Part shown: positions 25,840 to 34,441 of the stretch, one piece after another
Layout of the letters: each line of letters opens with the position of its first letter
Position numbering within the stretch: the first letter of the stretch is position 1
Assembly: GCF_024585165.1 (NCBI RefSeq)
Contig: NZ_CP029008.1
Location: forward strand, 620,001 to 684,000
DNA: 64,000 bases
Direction of reading: 5' to 3'
Origin: Bradyrhizobium sp. WBOS07
GTDB lineage: Bacteria > Pseudomonadota > Alphaproteobacteria > Rhizobiales > Xanthobacteraceae
Made by a program: the position numbers and the translations under genes
Notes under the pieces: generated by a model
What the model was told of the DNA's origin: nothing
The model's input: only the letters and a program-made list of their open reading frames with translations
Databases searched by the model: none

Positions 25840-26162
25840 TGACCGGGGCCAACGGGCACGCGGCCCTGCAAATCGCAGGAATTGATATTATCCCAACAGA
25901 TCAAAGAGAAAAACGTCCAGACCGTGATTCGATTTCCGAACCAGCCTCTTCCGGCGAGGCGGCATCAAGGAGCGGTTCGGTCGCATCTTCGCTCTCAACG
26001 CGTAGGTCAGGCGGCTGATGGCTGCCCCGGTTTGGGCTGGGTGGCACAGGCCGAGCCTGCCGATGATGCCAATATCGCGGTGGCTCATGGAACCTGCCTT
26101 CGGTTGCATCGTTCTCCGAAGCGCCTCGGGCCCGATCTGCCCGAGGCGGCGCCAGAGGGATC
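25840..26162. other. Divergent regulatory region between kinase and response regulator genes
   Basis: About 320 bp. Short open frames here are not convincing. It holds the EcfG-like promoter at 26089-26113 reading toward the response regulator. Confidence 0.6.
26089..26113 (+). promoter_or_regulatory. EcfG-type general-stress promoter
   Basis: GGAAC at 26089-26093, exactly 16 nt, then CGTT at 26110-26113: a full match to the Rhizobiales EcfG consensus. It lies 50 nt before the response regulator ATG. Confidence 0.65.
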
Positions 26163-26642
26163 ATGTCGGTATCGCTCAAGCCCACGCCGTCTCATCAAGC
26201 CACGGTGCTGATGGGTCGCCGCATCCTCGTGGTCGAGGACGAATATTTTCTCGCCGATGACATCGCCAACGCGCTGCGCAAGCTTGGCGCGGAGATCGCC
26301 GGTCCCGTCGGCCACATCGACGATGCGGTCGAGATGCTGCACGATGGCGGCGCTCTCGACGCGGCGGTCCTCGACGTCAACATCCGCGCCCAGCCGATCT
26401 TTCCGATCGCCCGTGAGCTCAGGGCACGGCAGGTGCCCTTCGTGTTCACCACAGGCTACGAGAGGCTCAGCATCGAAACGGAATTCCGGGACGTACCGCT
26501 CTGGGAGAAGCCGATCAACATCGTCGCCATGGCCCAGAACCTTGCGGGCCTCGTCCGCGGTCAACCGCATAATTCCCCGCAGCCTCGCCACCGATCAGAA
26601 CAGGTGCACGAAAGCAAACCAGGCGGTGACGGCCAGGCATAG
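26163..26642 (+). CDS. Single-domain response regulator
   Basis: 159 aa. CheY-like receiver with acidic pocket Glu25/Asp26 (VVEDEY), phospho-acceptor Asp71 (AVLDVNI), Thr96 (FTTGYE) and Lys116 (WEKPI). No output domain; a short hydrophilic tail follows residue 130. Receivers with this FTTGYE/WEKPI pattern commonly pair with HWE kinases in rhizobia. It is divergent from the CheB-PAS-HWE kinase gene and likely its partner or a phosphate sink in stress signalling. Confidence 0.9.
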   Translation: MSVSLKPTPSHQATVLMGRRILVVEDEYFLADDIANALRKLGAEIAGPVGHIDDAVEMLHDGGALDAAVLDVNIRAQPIFPIARELRARQVPFVFTTGYERLSIETEFRDVPLWEKPINIVAMAQNLAGLVRGQPHNSPQPRHRSEQVHESKPGGDGQA

Positions 26643-26675
26643 GATAACCGCGGCGTAAGGTAGCGCGACGCGCAA
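26595..26675 (-). CDS. Possible 26-aa membrane peptide (TTG start)
   Basis: Frame starting at TTG 26675 with GAGGGAG ahead of it, giving RVALPYAAVILCLAVTAWFA and a short end: one hydrophobic helix. It lies directly after another small membrane peptide gene on the same strand but overlaps the 3' end of the response regulator gene on the other strand. Weak call. Confidence 0.3.
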   Translation of the reverse strand: MRVALPYAAVILCLAVTAWFAFVHLF

Positions 26676-26694
26676 GACGGCCAGCTCCCTCGAG

Positions 26695-26784
26695 TCAGCT
26701 CATTATCATCCAGACGATTGCCGCCATCATGACAAGAAAGCCCGTGACGGCAGTCGCGATAAAGGCCTGTTCGATACGGTCCAT
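26695..26784 (-). CDS. 29-aa single-helix membrane peptide
   Basis: ATG at 26784, stop at 26695. MDRIEQ, then one membrane helix (FIATAVTGFLVMMAAIVWMI). Polar start and clean hydrophobic helix in a GC-rich region argue for coding. Function unknown; it may be co-transcribed with the peptide frame at 26595-26675. Confidence 0.5.
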   Translation of the reverse strand: MDRIEQAFIATAVTGFLVMMAAIVWMIMS

Positions 26785-26921
26785 CGCCACCACAGCCCCT
26801 TTCCAGCTCGGGAAATGTGACCGGTTCGGAACCGCCGCGCATTAGGCTATGTGAATCGGTGTCTCCCTTAGCGTCAGGCCGCACATTCTGGGCGAGCAAT
26901 TCGGGCCACGATATCTCCACA

Positions 26922-27046
26922 CCGTCATGGCCGGGCCTGTCTCGGCCATCCACGCCTCGCCCGCAGCACGAAGAACGTGGATGCCCGGGCCTTCGCCGCG
27001 CCGAAGCGGCTTCGGCCGCGCAGGCGGGACAAGCCCGGGCATGACG
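26922..27046. repeat. Interspersed palindromic repeat, family 6
   Basis: Outer arms CGTCATGGCCGGGC and GCCCGGGCATGACG; inner arms CGTGGATGCCCGGG and related text. It overlaps no gene and lies between the small membrane peptide and the SDR gene. Confidence 0.75.
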
Positions 27047-27080
27047 ATCTCGCGTGTCCGCAGATTGCAATGGAGTCTCG

Positions 27081-27863
27081 TCACGATTTCGCCGTGCCTG
27101 GCTCGGCCATCTTGCGATGCTGCTTGGCCAAAATCTCGTTCGGCGTGACGTTGGCGATCGTGGTCTGGAGCTTGTTCTTCAGCCCGGTGACGATGTCGGC
27201 CTCGCCGCGCAGCATCGCATCGAAACCGGCCTTGGCGACGTCGTAGGCGCCGTCCTTCGTCTCGCTGCCGACCTTTGTGTCCATCATGCCGGCGCGGCGG
27301 AAGAACTCGGTGTCGGTGGCGCCCGGCATCAGGCAGGTGACGGTGACGCCGCTGTCGCGCAGCTCCTCGCGCAGCGCGAACGAGAACGAGTCCAGAAACG
27401 CCTTGCTGCCATTGTAGGCGGCCTGGAAGCTGCCCGGCGTGAAGCCGGCGATCGAGCCGGTGATCAGGATGCGCCCGGCGTTGCGGCGGAGCATCTCGTT
27501 GCCGACGCGGTGGATCAGGTACAGCGTGCCGGTGATGTTGGTGTCGATCAGGTGCTTCACCCTGGCGAAGTCCTGGTCAAGGAAGGCCTTGCCGAGGCCG
27601 ATCCCGGCATTGGCGAGCAGCGCATCGATCGGCCGGTCGCCGACCGCGGCGCAGAGCTTGTCGACGCCTTCGGTGGTGGACAGGTCGGCCTGGACCGACT
27701 CGACGTTGACGCCAAGTCGGCGCAGATCGACGGCGACGCGGTCGATCTGCGGTTCATCGGCGGCGATGACGAGATTGAATCCGTCCTGGGCGCAACAGCG
27801 CGCGAGTTCCAAGCCGATACCGGTGGAGGCGCCGGTGACGACGGCGAGTTGGTTGGCGGGCAT
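27081..27863 (-). CDS. Short-chain dehydrogenase/reductase
   Basis: 260 aa classical SDR. TGASTGIG nucleotide-binding motif near the N-terminus, NAG in the central strand, then the Ser-Tyr-Lys set (GSIAGF, YNGSK). C-terminal segment with GLKNKLQTTIANVTP. It oxidises or reduces an unknown alcohol/ketone using NAD(P). The start at 27863 (MPANQLAVVTG) is chosen over one 13 codons upstream. It is divergent from the zinc alcohol dehydrogenase. Confidence 0.9.
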   Translation of the reverse strand: MPANQLAVVTGASTGIGLELARCCAQDGFNLVIAADEPQIDRVAVDLRRLGVNVESVQADLSTTEGVDKLCAAVGDRPIDALLANAGIGLGKAFLDQDFARVKHLIDTNITGTLYLIHRVGNEMLRRNAGRILITGSIAGFTPGSFQAAYNGSKAFLDSFSFALREELRDSGVTVTCLMPGATDTEFFRRAGMMDTKVGSETKDGAYDVAKAGFDAMLRGEADIVTGLKNKLQTTIANVTPNEILAKQHRKMAEPGTAKS

Positions 27864-28015
27864 GGCATATGTCCTTGAGTGGGGATGATGACGCCCAATC
27901 ACGCCGCCGCCATCTCGTTCCTATCGGGTGCGCTTGCGAAGAAATGCACAACGCCTAGCAACCATCGTTCATTCCTCGACTTAAGTGCCAACTGGTTCAG
28001 CCGAGAGGACGGAAG

Positions 28016-29191
28016 ATGAAGGCGCTGGTTTGGCACGGCAAGGAGGACATTCGCTGCGACACGGTCACTGACCCCGAGATCCAGGACCCGCGCGACGCCA
28101 TCATCAAGGTCACGAGCTGCGCCATCTGCGGTTCCGACCTGCACCTGTTCCACAATTTCATTCCGGGCATGCTGCCCGGCGACATCATGGGCCACGAGAC
28201 CATGGGCGAAGTGGTCGAGGTCGGCTCCGGCGTCGACGGCAAGCTGAAGAAGGGCGACCGGATCGTGGTGCCCTTCACCATCATTTGCGGCGAATGCGAT
28301 CAGTGCAAGCGCGGCAATTTTTCCGTCTGCGAGACCACCAACCGCAAACGTCATCTCGCCGACAAGGTGTTCGGACACGCCACCGCCGGCCTGTTCGGCT
28401 ACACCCACCTGACCGGCGGCTATCCCGGCGGCCAAGCCGAATATCTGCGCGTGCCGTATGCCGACGCCACCCACATCAAGGTGCCCGCGGGCATTCCCGA
28501 CGAGCAATTGCTATTCCTCAGCGACATCTTCCCGACCGGCTGGCAGGCCGCGGTGCAATGCGACATCGAGCCGACCGACACGGTCGCGATCTGGGGCTGC
28601 GGTCCGGTCGGACAGATGGCGATCCGCAGCGCCATCCTGCTCGGCGCCAACCAGGTGATCGCGATCGACTGCCTGCCCGAGCGGCTCAGCATGGCGGAGG
28701 CCGGCGGCGCCACCACGATCAATTTCGAGACCGAGAGCGTGGTGGAGCGGCTCCAGGAGCTGACCGACGGCAAGGGCCCGGAAAAATGCATCGATTGCGT
28801 CGGCATGGAATCGCATGTGATGGCATCGCTGCCCGACACCCTGCTCGACCGCGCCAAGCAGATGGTGACGGCGGAAAGCGACCGGCCCCACGTGCTGCGC
28901 GAGATGATCTATGTCTGCCGTCCCGGCGGCATCATCTCGGTGCCGGGCGTGTACAGCGGCCTGTCCGACATGCTGCCGATGGGCGCGTTCATGAACAAGG
29001 GGCTGACGATGCGCACCGGCCAGACCCACGTCAATCGCTGGACCGACGATCTGCTGCGCCGCATCGAGGACGGCGAGATCGACCCGTCCTTCGTCATCAC
29101 CCACACCGTCCCGCTCGAACAGGGACCGGAGATGTACCAGGTGTTTCGCGACAAGCGCGATTCCTGCGTCAAGGTCGTGCTGAAGCCCTGA
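28016..29191 (+). CDS. Zinc-dependent alcohol dehydrogenase (FDH-like MDR)
   Basis: 391 aa. Catalytic zinc ligands Cys38 (CAICGSDLH) and His60-Glu61 (GHE); structural zinc Cys91, 94, 97 and 105. Rossmann motif GCGPVG about 195. Length and insertions match glutathione-independent formaldehyde dehydrogenase-like MDR proteins. It is followed after 12 nt by a small membrane protein gene, so the two form an operon. Confidence 0.92.
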   Translation: MKALVWHGKEDIRCDTVTDPEIQDPRDAIIKVTSCAICGSDLHLFHNFIPGMLPGDIMGHETMGEVVEVGSGVDGKLKKGDRIVVPFTIICGECDQCKRGNFSVCETTNRKRHLADKVFGHATAGLFGYTHLTGGYPGGQAEYLRVPYADATHIKVPAGIPDEQLLFLSDIFPTGWQAAVQCDIEPTDTVAIWGCGPVGQMAIRSAILLGANQVIAIDCLPERLSMAEAGGATTINFETESVVERLQELTDGKGPEKCIDCVGMESHVMASLPDTLLDRAKQMVTAESDRPHVLREMIYVCRPGGIISVPGVYSGLSDMLPMGAFMNKGLTMRTGQTHVNRWTDDLLRRIEDGEIDPSFVITHTVPLEQGPEMYQVFRDKRDSCVKVVLKP

Positions 29192-29203
29192 AGGAGCCAG
29201 ATC

Positions 29204-29773
29204 ATGTTTCATTTCTCCAACATCGTGCGCACCAAGGGCGACCCGAAGATCATTGAGGGTGGGCCGAGCCTGAAGCAGCCGATGGACCAGCTCGCCCGCG
29301 CGCTCGGCTGGTTCAGCATTGGCCTCGGGGTCGTCGAATTGTTCGCGCCGCGGCGCGTCACGGAGACGCTGGGCATGGAAGGCCATGAGACGCTGGTGCG
29401 GTCCTTCGGCGTCCGCGAGATCATGGCCGGGATCATGACGCTGTCGGTCGAGAAGAACGCCGGCCTGTGGGCCCGCGTCGGCGGCGACGGCCTCGATGCC
29501 GCGGCGCTGCTGTCGGGGCTGACGCCTGATAATCCCAAGAAGGGCAACATCGCGCTGGCGCTGCTGATGGTCGGCGGCATTGCCATGCTGGATTACCGTA
29601 CCGCGCAGGCGACCAAGCCGCGCCGGCCGGCGCGCGATGCGCGGCGCAAGCTCTATCCGAGCCGCAGCGGTTTCCCCAGGGGCATCGACAGCGTCCGAAC
29701 CGCGGCAAGGCAGATCGCAGCCCAGGCCGGGCAGAACCAAGTGAAGCAAGCTGATGAGCGCCCCGTTCCCTGA
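29204..29773 (+). CDS. Membrane protein related to the N-terminus of cyclase/dehydrase-type proteins
   Basis: 189 aa. Short hydrophobic helices (ARALGWFSIGLGVVELFAP, IALALLMVGGIAMLDY) with GVREIMAGIMTLSVEKNAGL and WARVGGDGLDAAAL between. The C-terminal 55 residues are basic and probably cytosolic. Similar N-terminal modules occur in rhizobial proteins annotated as cyclase/dehydrase, but the SRPBCC part is missing here. A ribosome site (AAGGAGC) lies between it and the dehydrogenase gene. Confidence 0.65.
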   Translation: MFHFSNIVRTKGDPKIIEGGPSLKQPMDQLARALGWFSIGLGVVELFAPRRVTETLGMEGHETLVRSFGVREIMAGIMTLSVEKNAGLWARVGGDGLDAAALLSGLTPDNPKKGNIALALLMVGGIAMLDYRTAQATKPRRPARDARRKLYPSRSGFPRGIDSVRTAARQIAAQAGQNQVKQADERPVP

Positions 29774-30034
29774 CCAATCTGCGTGGGAATCCCCCGTCAT
29801 CTACGAGATGCACTGATCTCCTTCCAGGACTCCAACGGCGACGGTCTTGCTCCGCGGCAATGAAGGCGTGATCATCGCAATCGAGGCGCGGTGACCGCAG
29901 GAACCATCGGCGCGCCAGCGCGTCTGATCAACGCCTCCGACATCCCCCCTGCGGAGGCGGACTGCGCGAACCGCGGCCCCGGCGCTCGCCGCCTCAGGCG
30001 CCGGGGCCTGCGGCACCAAGCCAGGCGGCAGGCC

Positions 30035-30070
30035 AAGGGAGAGGCGTCAAGGGAGAGGCGTCAAGGGAGG
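30035..30070 (+). repeat. Tandem 14-nt repeat carrying ribosome sites
   Basis: AAGGGAGAGGCGTC at 30035-30048 is repeated exactly at 30049-30062, and a third partial copy (AAGGGAGG) serves as the ribosome site for the CsbD ATG at 30075. Confidence 0.8.
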
Positions 30071-30074
30071 CAGC

Positions 30075-30254
30075 ATGGGCAAGACGAAGGGTCTTCAACA
30101 GCGGATCGTCGGCAAGACCAGGCAGGCCGTCGGCGAGATCATCGGCGACCAGGATCTCCACGATGACGGCAAGGCGCAGGCCGAGCGCGGCCGCGACGAG
30201 CAGGACCAGCCGAGCGAGCTCAATCCGCTGAAGAAGCTCAAGCAGCTGACGTGA
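30075..30254 (+). CDS. CsbD-family small stress protein
   Basis: 59 aa, hydrophilic. GKTKGLQQRIVGKTRQAVGE is the CsbD opening, and GDQDLHDDGKAQAERGRDEQ the second half. CsbD-like proteins accumulate under general stress; molecular role unclear. Its stop TGA overlaps the GTG of the next gene (GTGA), implying coupling. A near-match to an EcfG promoter (GGAAC-N16-CGTC at 29900-29924) lies upstream but is one base off. Confidence 0.75.
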   Translation: MGKTKGLQQRIVGKTRQAVGEIIGDQDLHDDGKAQAERGRDEQDQPSELNPLKKLKQLT

Positions 30255-31423
30255 ACGCGCAGCCGCGACCAACGCTCTCCGACACGGCACGGTACGCCGG
30301 CGGAGGCGCGTCGCGGCTCGCACGGCAACGACGCTCGCGCTGGATCGCCGCCGCCGAGCTCGGCCTGATCAGCAGCACGTTCTCGACCCTCGTCAGCCAA
30401 TTGTTCGCCGCTCGTATCGGCCGCGACGCCGCGGTCGATTGGATGACGGTCGCCGCCATTCCCGCGCGGGACTGGGCGCTCAGTGCAGAGCCATCGTGGA
30501 GCGCGATCCTCGCCGGCATCGCCTTTCATCAATGGGCGGACTTTTCCTGGGCGCTGGTGTTCTTCGGCGTGCTCGGGCGCTGGACCGCGGACTTGCGGCC
30601 GCGAACGATCCTGCTGCTCGCGCTGCCGTGGGCGGTGTTCTCCTCGAGCCTGGAATGGTTCGTGCTGGTGCCGCTGTTTCCGTTCTGGCAGCCGCTGTTC
30701 ACGCTGCAACAACCCTACTGGATCGGGCTGCTGGTCCATGGCGCCTCTGCCGTGATGTATCCCCTGTTCGCGCGGCTGCGCTGGGCGCGCGGCCATGCGC
30801 CGGCGCGCGACATCCGCTTCACCAATGCCTGGGCGACCGGCGCGGTTGCCGTGATCGTGCTGCTCGGCGCGGTCGCATGGTTCGGCAGCCACGGCTACGA
30901 GCCGGCATGGATGGGCCGCGACAGGGATGCGGACCAGGCCTATATCCGTCACATGACCGCGCATCACGCCCAGGGCGTCGAGCTGGCGCGGATCGGCGCA
31001 GAGCGCGCCCAGGACCCGCATCTGCGCAAGCTCGCGATGCTGATGGTCGCGAGCCAGGCCGGCGAGATCAGGATCTTCGAGAACTGGTGGCTGAGCTGGT
31101 TCGACACCGAGATGCCCGATTGCAGCACGGAGGAACGCGCTGCCATGCCCGGCTACCTGGCGCCGGCCGAGATGCGAGCGGTCAAGGCCGCGCCGTCCGA
31201 CCAGTTCGACCCGGTCTTCATCGAGGCCATGAGCAGGCATCATTCCGGCGCGGTCAGGATGGCCGACCGGATGTGGCAGAGCCGCGGCGATCTACGGCTG
31301 CGCATCATGGCGCATGCCATTCGCCACGGGCAGCAGGGCGAGATCGCGCTGATGCGGGACGTGGACGGCGTTGCAGCCGTCGCCACGGCATTCCGCAACA
31401 TGTTCGGCGACAACGTCAATTGA
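30251..31423 (+). CDS. Membrane protein with C-terminal DUF305 domain
   Basis: 390 aa, GTG start overlapping the CsbD stop. The N-terminal half has about five membrane helices (IAAAELGLISSTFSTLVSQL; WALVFFGVLGRW; ILLLALPWAVFSSS; WIGLLVHGASAVMYPLF; AVAVIVLLGAVAWF). The C-terminal half is a DUF305 domain with two His motifs (YIRHMTAHHAQGVELA and AMSRHHSGAVRMA). DUF305 is ferritin-like and often found with copper or stress genes; the fused membrane part is less usual. Confidence 0.85.
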   Translation: MNAQPRPTLSDTARYAGGGASRLARQRRSRWIAAAELGLISSTFSTLVSQLFAARIGRDAAVDWMTVAAIPARDWALSAEPSWSAILAGIAFHQWADFSWALVFFGVLGRWTADLRPRTILLLALPWAVFSSSLEWFVLVPLFPFWQPLFTLQQPYWIGLLVHGASAVMYPLFARLRWARGHAPARDIRFTNAWATGAVAVIVLLGAVAWFGSHGYEPAWMGRDRDADQAYIRHMTAHHAQGVELARIGAERAQDPHLRKLAMLMVASQAGEIRIFENWWLSWFDTEMPDCSTEERAAMPGYLAPAEMRAVKAAPSDQFDPVFIEAMSRHHSGAVRMADRMWQSRGDLRLRIMAHAIRHGQQGEIALMRDVDGVAAVATAFRNMFGDNVN

Positions 31424-31434
31424 GCACGCAGCAG

Positions 31435-32043
31435 CTACTCGCGCCAGAACTCGGTCAGCTCCTCCGCGGTCACCAGGTCGACCTGGCCGTGGAAGCGGGT
31501 GCGGTACATCGTCATCAGCGCGTCGTGCCCGACGTCGGAGGAGCTGCACAGCGCGTCCTCGACGATCACGACCCTGAAGCCGAAATCGACGGCGCTGAGG
31601 ACGGTCGAAAGCACGCAGACATCGGTCTCGGCGCCCGAGATCACGACCGTGCCGACCTTCTTGTCGACCAGCCGGCCCGCAAGGCCGGGATTGCTGAAGG
31701 CGGAATAGGCCGGCTTGTCGATCATGGCAGCCGGCGGCACGAACTTGCTCAAGGCTGGCACGAGCTCGAGCGCCGATGGCGGAAGATGCTTGCGGGTCGC
31801 CTGGTGCCAGCGGCGAAAATAGGTCTGCCATTGCCCGGCACGATCTTCCGGATCCTGCGGCGTGATGAAGCGGGTGAAGATCGTTCTGGCCTGATAACGC
31901 GCAACGATGGAGGCGATCGTCGGCAGCACGCGCTCCATCCAGGGCGTCGCCCACAGACCTCCGGGCGCGAAGATGTTCTGCATGTCGATGCAGAGGTGAA
32001 CGGCGTTCCTGATCTCGGCAACATCCGACGCGCTGTCTCTCAT
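31435..32043 (-). CDS. Isochorismatase-like cysteine hydrolase
   Basis: 202 aa. Catalytic Asp in CIDMQN, Lys in DKPAYSAF and Cys in ETDVCV, the triad of the isochorismatase/nicotinamidase family. The start at 32043 (MRDSASDV) is used; the longer frame lacks a ribosome site. Substrate unknown; relatives hydrolyse nicotinamide, carbamoyl-sarcosine, N-formylmaleamate or isochorismate. It converges on the DUF305 gene. Confidence 0.9.
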   Translation of the reverse strand: MRDSASDVAEIRNAVHLCIDMQNIFAPGGLWATPWMERVLPTIASIVARYQARTIFTRFITPQDPEDRAGQWQTYFRRWHQATRKHLPPSALELVPALSKFVPPAAMIDKPAYSAFSNPGLAGRLVDKKVGTVVISGAETDVCVLSTVLSAVDFGFRVVIVEDALCSSSDVGHDALMTMYRTRFHGQVDLVTAEELTEFWRE

Positions 32044-32199
32044 GGTCTTCCACCGGCGAATGCATGACCGCGGCACGTCCGCGGCGGGCTTACCGACAGA
32101 AAATGCGGCTGCGGCGGCCATCGTTCCGCATCGGTGCGGCCGCTGATCCGGCAGATGAGGCCTCGCCCCGAGGCCGGGGGGTCCTTGAGGTTCGCGGGC

Positions 32200-32889
32200 T
32201 CAGGCCAGCCCGCGCTGCACCGCCGGACGCGCGAGGCCGCGCTCGAGCCAGGCGCCGACCGATTTGAACTCTGTGAACCCGACGAGATCGCCGGCGTCAT
32301 AGAAGCCGATGAGATTGCGCACCCAGCCGAGCATGGAGATGTCGGCAATGGTGTAGTCGTCATCCATGAACCATTGCCGGCCGGAAAGATGCGTCTCCAT
32401 CACGCCGAGCAGGCGCCTGGCCTCAGCGACGTAGCGGTCCCGGGGCCGCTTGTCCTCGAAATCCTTGCCGGCGAATTTGTGGAAGAAGCCGAGCTGGCCG
32501 AACATCGGCCCGACGCCGCCCATCTGAAAATGCAGCCACTGGATGGTCTGGTAGCGGCGGGCGGGATCCTCAGGCAGGAGCTTGCCGGTCTTCTCCGCGA
32601 GGTATTGCAGGATCGCCCCGGACTCGAACAGCGGCAGCGGCCTGCCGCCCGGACCATTGGGATCGAGGATCGCAGGGATCTTGCCGTTCGGATTGAGCGA
32701 GAGGAATTCAGGCGTCTTCTGATCGTCCTTGCCGAAATCGACCCGATGCGCCTCGTAGGGAAGTCCGATCTCCTCCAGCATGATCGAGACCTTGACGCCG
32801 TTCGGCGTCGGCAGGGAGTAGAGTTGAAGCAGCTCGGGACGCCTGGCCGGCCAACGCCTGGTGATGGGAAAAGCGGATAGATCGGACAT
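32200..32889 (-). CDS. Glutathione S-transferase, YghU/nu-class-like
   Basis: 229 aa. Thioredoxin-like N-terminal domain (LLQLYSLPTPNGVKVSIMLE; LNPNGKIPAILD) with FESGAILQYLAEKTG in the glutathione-binding loop, then an all-helical C-terminal domain (WLHFQMGGVGPMFGQLGFFH). The short lead before the first strand matches YghU-type disulfide-bond reductases. The start at 32889 is supported by loss of a conserved pattern in the longer frame. Confidence 0.9.
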   Translation of the reverse strand: MSDLSAFPITRRWPARRPELLQLYSLPTPNGVKVSIMLEEIGLPYEAHRVDFGKDDQKTPEFLSLNPNGKIPAILDPNGPGGRPLPLFESGAILQYLAEKTGKLLPEDPARRYQTIQWLHFQMGGVGPMFGQLGFFHKFAGKDFEDKRPRDRYVAEARRLLGVMETHLSGRQWFMDDDYTIADISMLGWVRNLIGFYDAGDLVGFTEFKSVGAWLERGLARPAVQRGLA

Positions 32890-33003
32890 CGGCACTCCGG
32901 CTCCTCGTGTGAGATGCCGCAGTCTAGGCGAGCGGACGAACGACGCAAGGTCGGCCAATCGTCTGGAAGATGGCGGAGAACAGCCGCACTGTGCTTGAAG
33001 CGA

Positions 33004-33150
33004 CTAAGGCGGCAGCGTTGCCATCCTGACGATCGGGGTCATGGTTTCATGCTGCAGTCGATACTGGATGAACCAATCTCCTGTGATCAGCAGCGCGGCC
33101 GTGAAGGCAGCCGCGAGCGTCGCGGTCGCCCATTGGCAGACGTCGTACAT
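33004..33150 (-). CDS. 48-aa single-helix membrane protein
   Basis: ATG at 33150, stop at 33004. MYDVCQWA, then one hydrophobic helix (TATLAAAFTAALLITGDWFI) and a short polar tail. GAGGGA lies upstream of the ATG. The competing plus-strand frame here has no recognisable pattern. Function unknown. Confidence 0.5.
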   Translation of the reverse strand: MYDVCQWATATLAAAFTAALLITGDWFIQYRLQHETMTPIVRMATLPP

Positions 33151-33302
33151 GGCCTTTGTCCCTCAACTCCTTCGGCTAAACGCCAAGCTCACGCGCCGTG
33201 TTCCGAGGTCGCAGGAAAATTTTGCCAGTTTTTCCCGATTTCACAGACGAGACATTGCTTTGTTTTGTGGGACCATCGAGCAGCCCTGCGCGTTGTGAGG
33301 GG

Positions 33303-33515
33303 ATGAACATCGAGAAGCGTGCCCTGCTCGACCACGCGCAACGCTGTCGCAGCGTCGCGGACGATCTCGCCCATCGCGAAGCCGCGCGGCGGCTACGAGC
33401 AATGGCCGATGTCTACGAGGCGCGAGCAGCAGGATTGGACGACGAGGACGGCTCCCCGGAGCCCGACCGTCACGAGCGCAGCCGCCTTGCCGATACAGGC
33501 GATCGGCAAAATTGA
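33303..33515 (+). CDS. Small helical protein of unknown function
   Basis: 70 aa. NIEKRALLDHAQRCRSVADD and LAHREAARRLRAMADVYEAR form a helix pair, followed by an acidic/disordered tail. This helix pattern resembles many short bradyrhizobial proteins. It converges on the DUF429 gene with a 5-nt gap. Confidence 0.6.
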   Translation: MNIEKRALLDHAQRCRSVADDLAHREAARRLRAMADVYEARAAGLDDEDGSPEPDRHERSRLADTGDRQN

Positions 33516-33520
33516 TCGGT

Positions 33521-34222
33521 TCAATAATTGATCTCCATCCGCAAGCCGCGCGGATCGAGGTCCTCGCTACCCACACGCTGGGTGCTGTCGCGCGCTGCGA
33601 CCGCGCAGGCACAGGCATCAATGAGATCGTCGCGACCGATGCCGGTGCCATGGCGAAGCGTCAGCCATCTCTCCAGCTTGGTGAAGCCGCGGTCTCTCAG
33701 CAGCGCAACGCGCTGCTCGCGGCCTCTTGGCGACGTCTTCGGCGCGAGCCGCACGCGCCCTGCCAGATTCCAGAACACCAATTCCGGATGCGCCTCGCCG
33801 ATCGTCGCCTGCCGTGCCGGCGTCATGACCTCGTCGACCTCCCTGATCTTGTCCCTGATATTCCAGAGCTGCGCCGACACGCCCCTGCCTTTGCCCTCGT
33901 GCGCCCAATAATGCCGATTGGCCGCCGCCATGTCCGGGAACGTCCAGAGGTCGCGGCGCGCGCCGAGAAACACGGCGGGGCCAATCAGCTCGCGGGCGCG
34001 CAGATCGCAAGCGCGATAGCCACTCGGATCCAGTCCGATCGGCATGTCGATCATCGCGCGCGCATGCGGCAGCGCGAGCAGGCGCGTCAGGCGAGGTGAA
34101 TAATCAAAGCCGTGATCGCCGCGCGCGTCGATCCAGGCCGCGACCCAGCCGAAGCGAAAACCATCGAGGCCGAGATAGTTCGGCACGTCATGAATCCGTG
34201 TCTTGTCGTCGCCGTCCTGCAA
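33521..34222 (-). CDS. DUF429 protein, predicted RNase H-like nuclease
   Basis: 233 aa. YLGLDGFRFGWVAAWID opens the RNase-H-like beta sheet with a conserved Asp; AMIDMPIGLD is the second acidic strand; AHPELVFWNLAG and DLIDACACAVAA complete the DUF429 pattern. Members are predicted nucleases of unknown substrate. Its promoter region is divergent from the structured transcript at 34276, which precedes the Y-RNA/Ro cluster; a functional link is possible but unproven. Confidence 0.8.
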   Translation of the reverse strand: MQDGDDKTRIHDVPNYLGLDGFRFGWVAAWIDARGDHGFDYSPRLTRLLALPHARAMIDMPIGLDPSGYRACDLRARELIGPAVFLGARRDLWTFPDMAAANRHYWAHEGKGRGVSAQLWNIRDKIREVDEVMTPARQATIGEAHPELVFWNLAGRVRLAPKTSPRGREQRVALLRDRGFTKLERWLTLRHGTGIGRDDLIDACACAVAARDSTQRVGSEDLDPRGLRMEINY

Positions 34223-34240
34223 TTTTCACACGCACCTCGC

Positions 34241-34269
34241 TTGACATCCGCAAGTCGCGGGCGTATGTC
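34241..34269 (+). promoter_or_regulatory. Strong sigma-70 type promoter
   Basis: TTGACA at 34241-34246, exactly 17 nt, TATGTC at 34264-34269. Start expected near 34276, leading into the hairpin-rich unit ending at 34475. Confidence 0.65.
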
Positions 34270-34307
34270 CCGCGCCCTCGCAAGCACTTCCGCTTGCGAC
34301 AAACACC

Positions 34308-34412
34308 ATGAACCGAGCGATGCTGAACCGCTACGAAAGAATTGTCCGCATGCCGAATAGCCCAAAGCTATTCGATGTCGCATGCCCGGCTCATGGGAGC
34401 GATCTTGCCTGA
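34308..34412 (+). CDS. 34-aa small ORF inside the structured transcript
   Basis: ATG 34308 to TGA 34410-34412, reading MNRAMLNRYERIVRMPNSPK and then LFDVACPAHGSDLA. Balanced composition for so GC-rich a region, but no clear ribosome site in front. Its 3' end overlaps the third hairpin, just before the terminator. Confidence 0.4.
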   Translation: MNRAMLNRYERIVRMPNSPKLFDVACPAHGSDLA

Positions 34413-34441
34413 CCGCAAGATCGATCGTCCGCTTCTCACGG

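Noticed and set aside
33269..33294. EcfG-like box GGGAC-N17-CGTT before the 70-aa gene
   Set aside because: The -35 has a mismatch in its core and the spacing would put the start only a few bases before the ATG.
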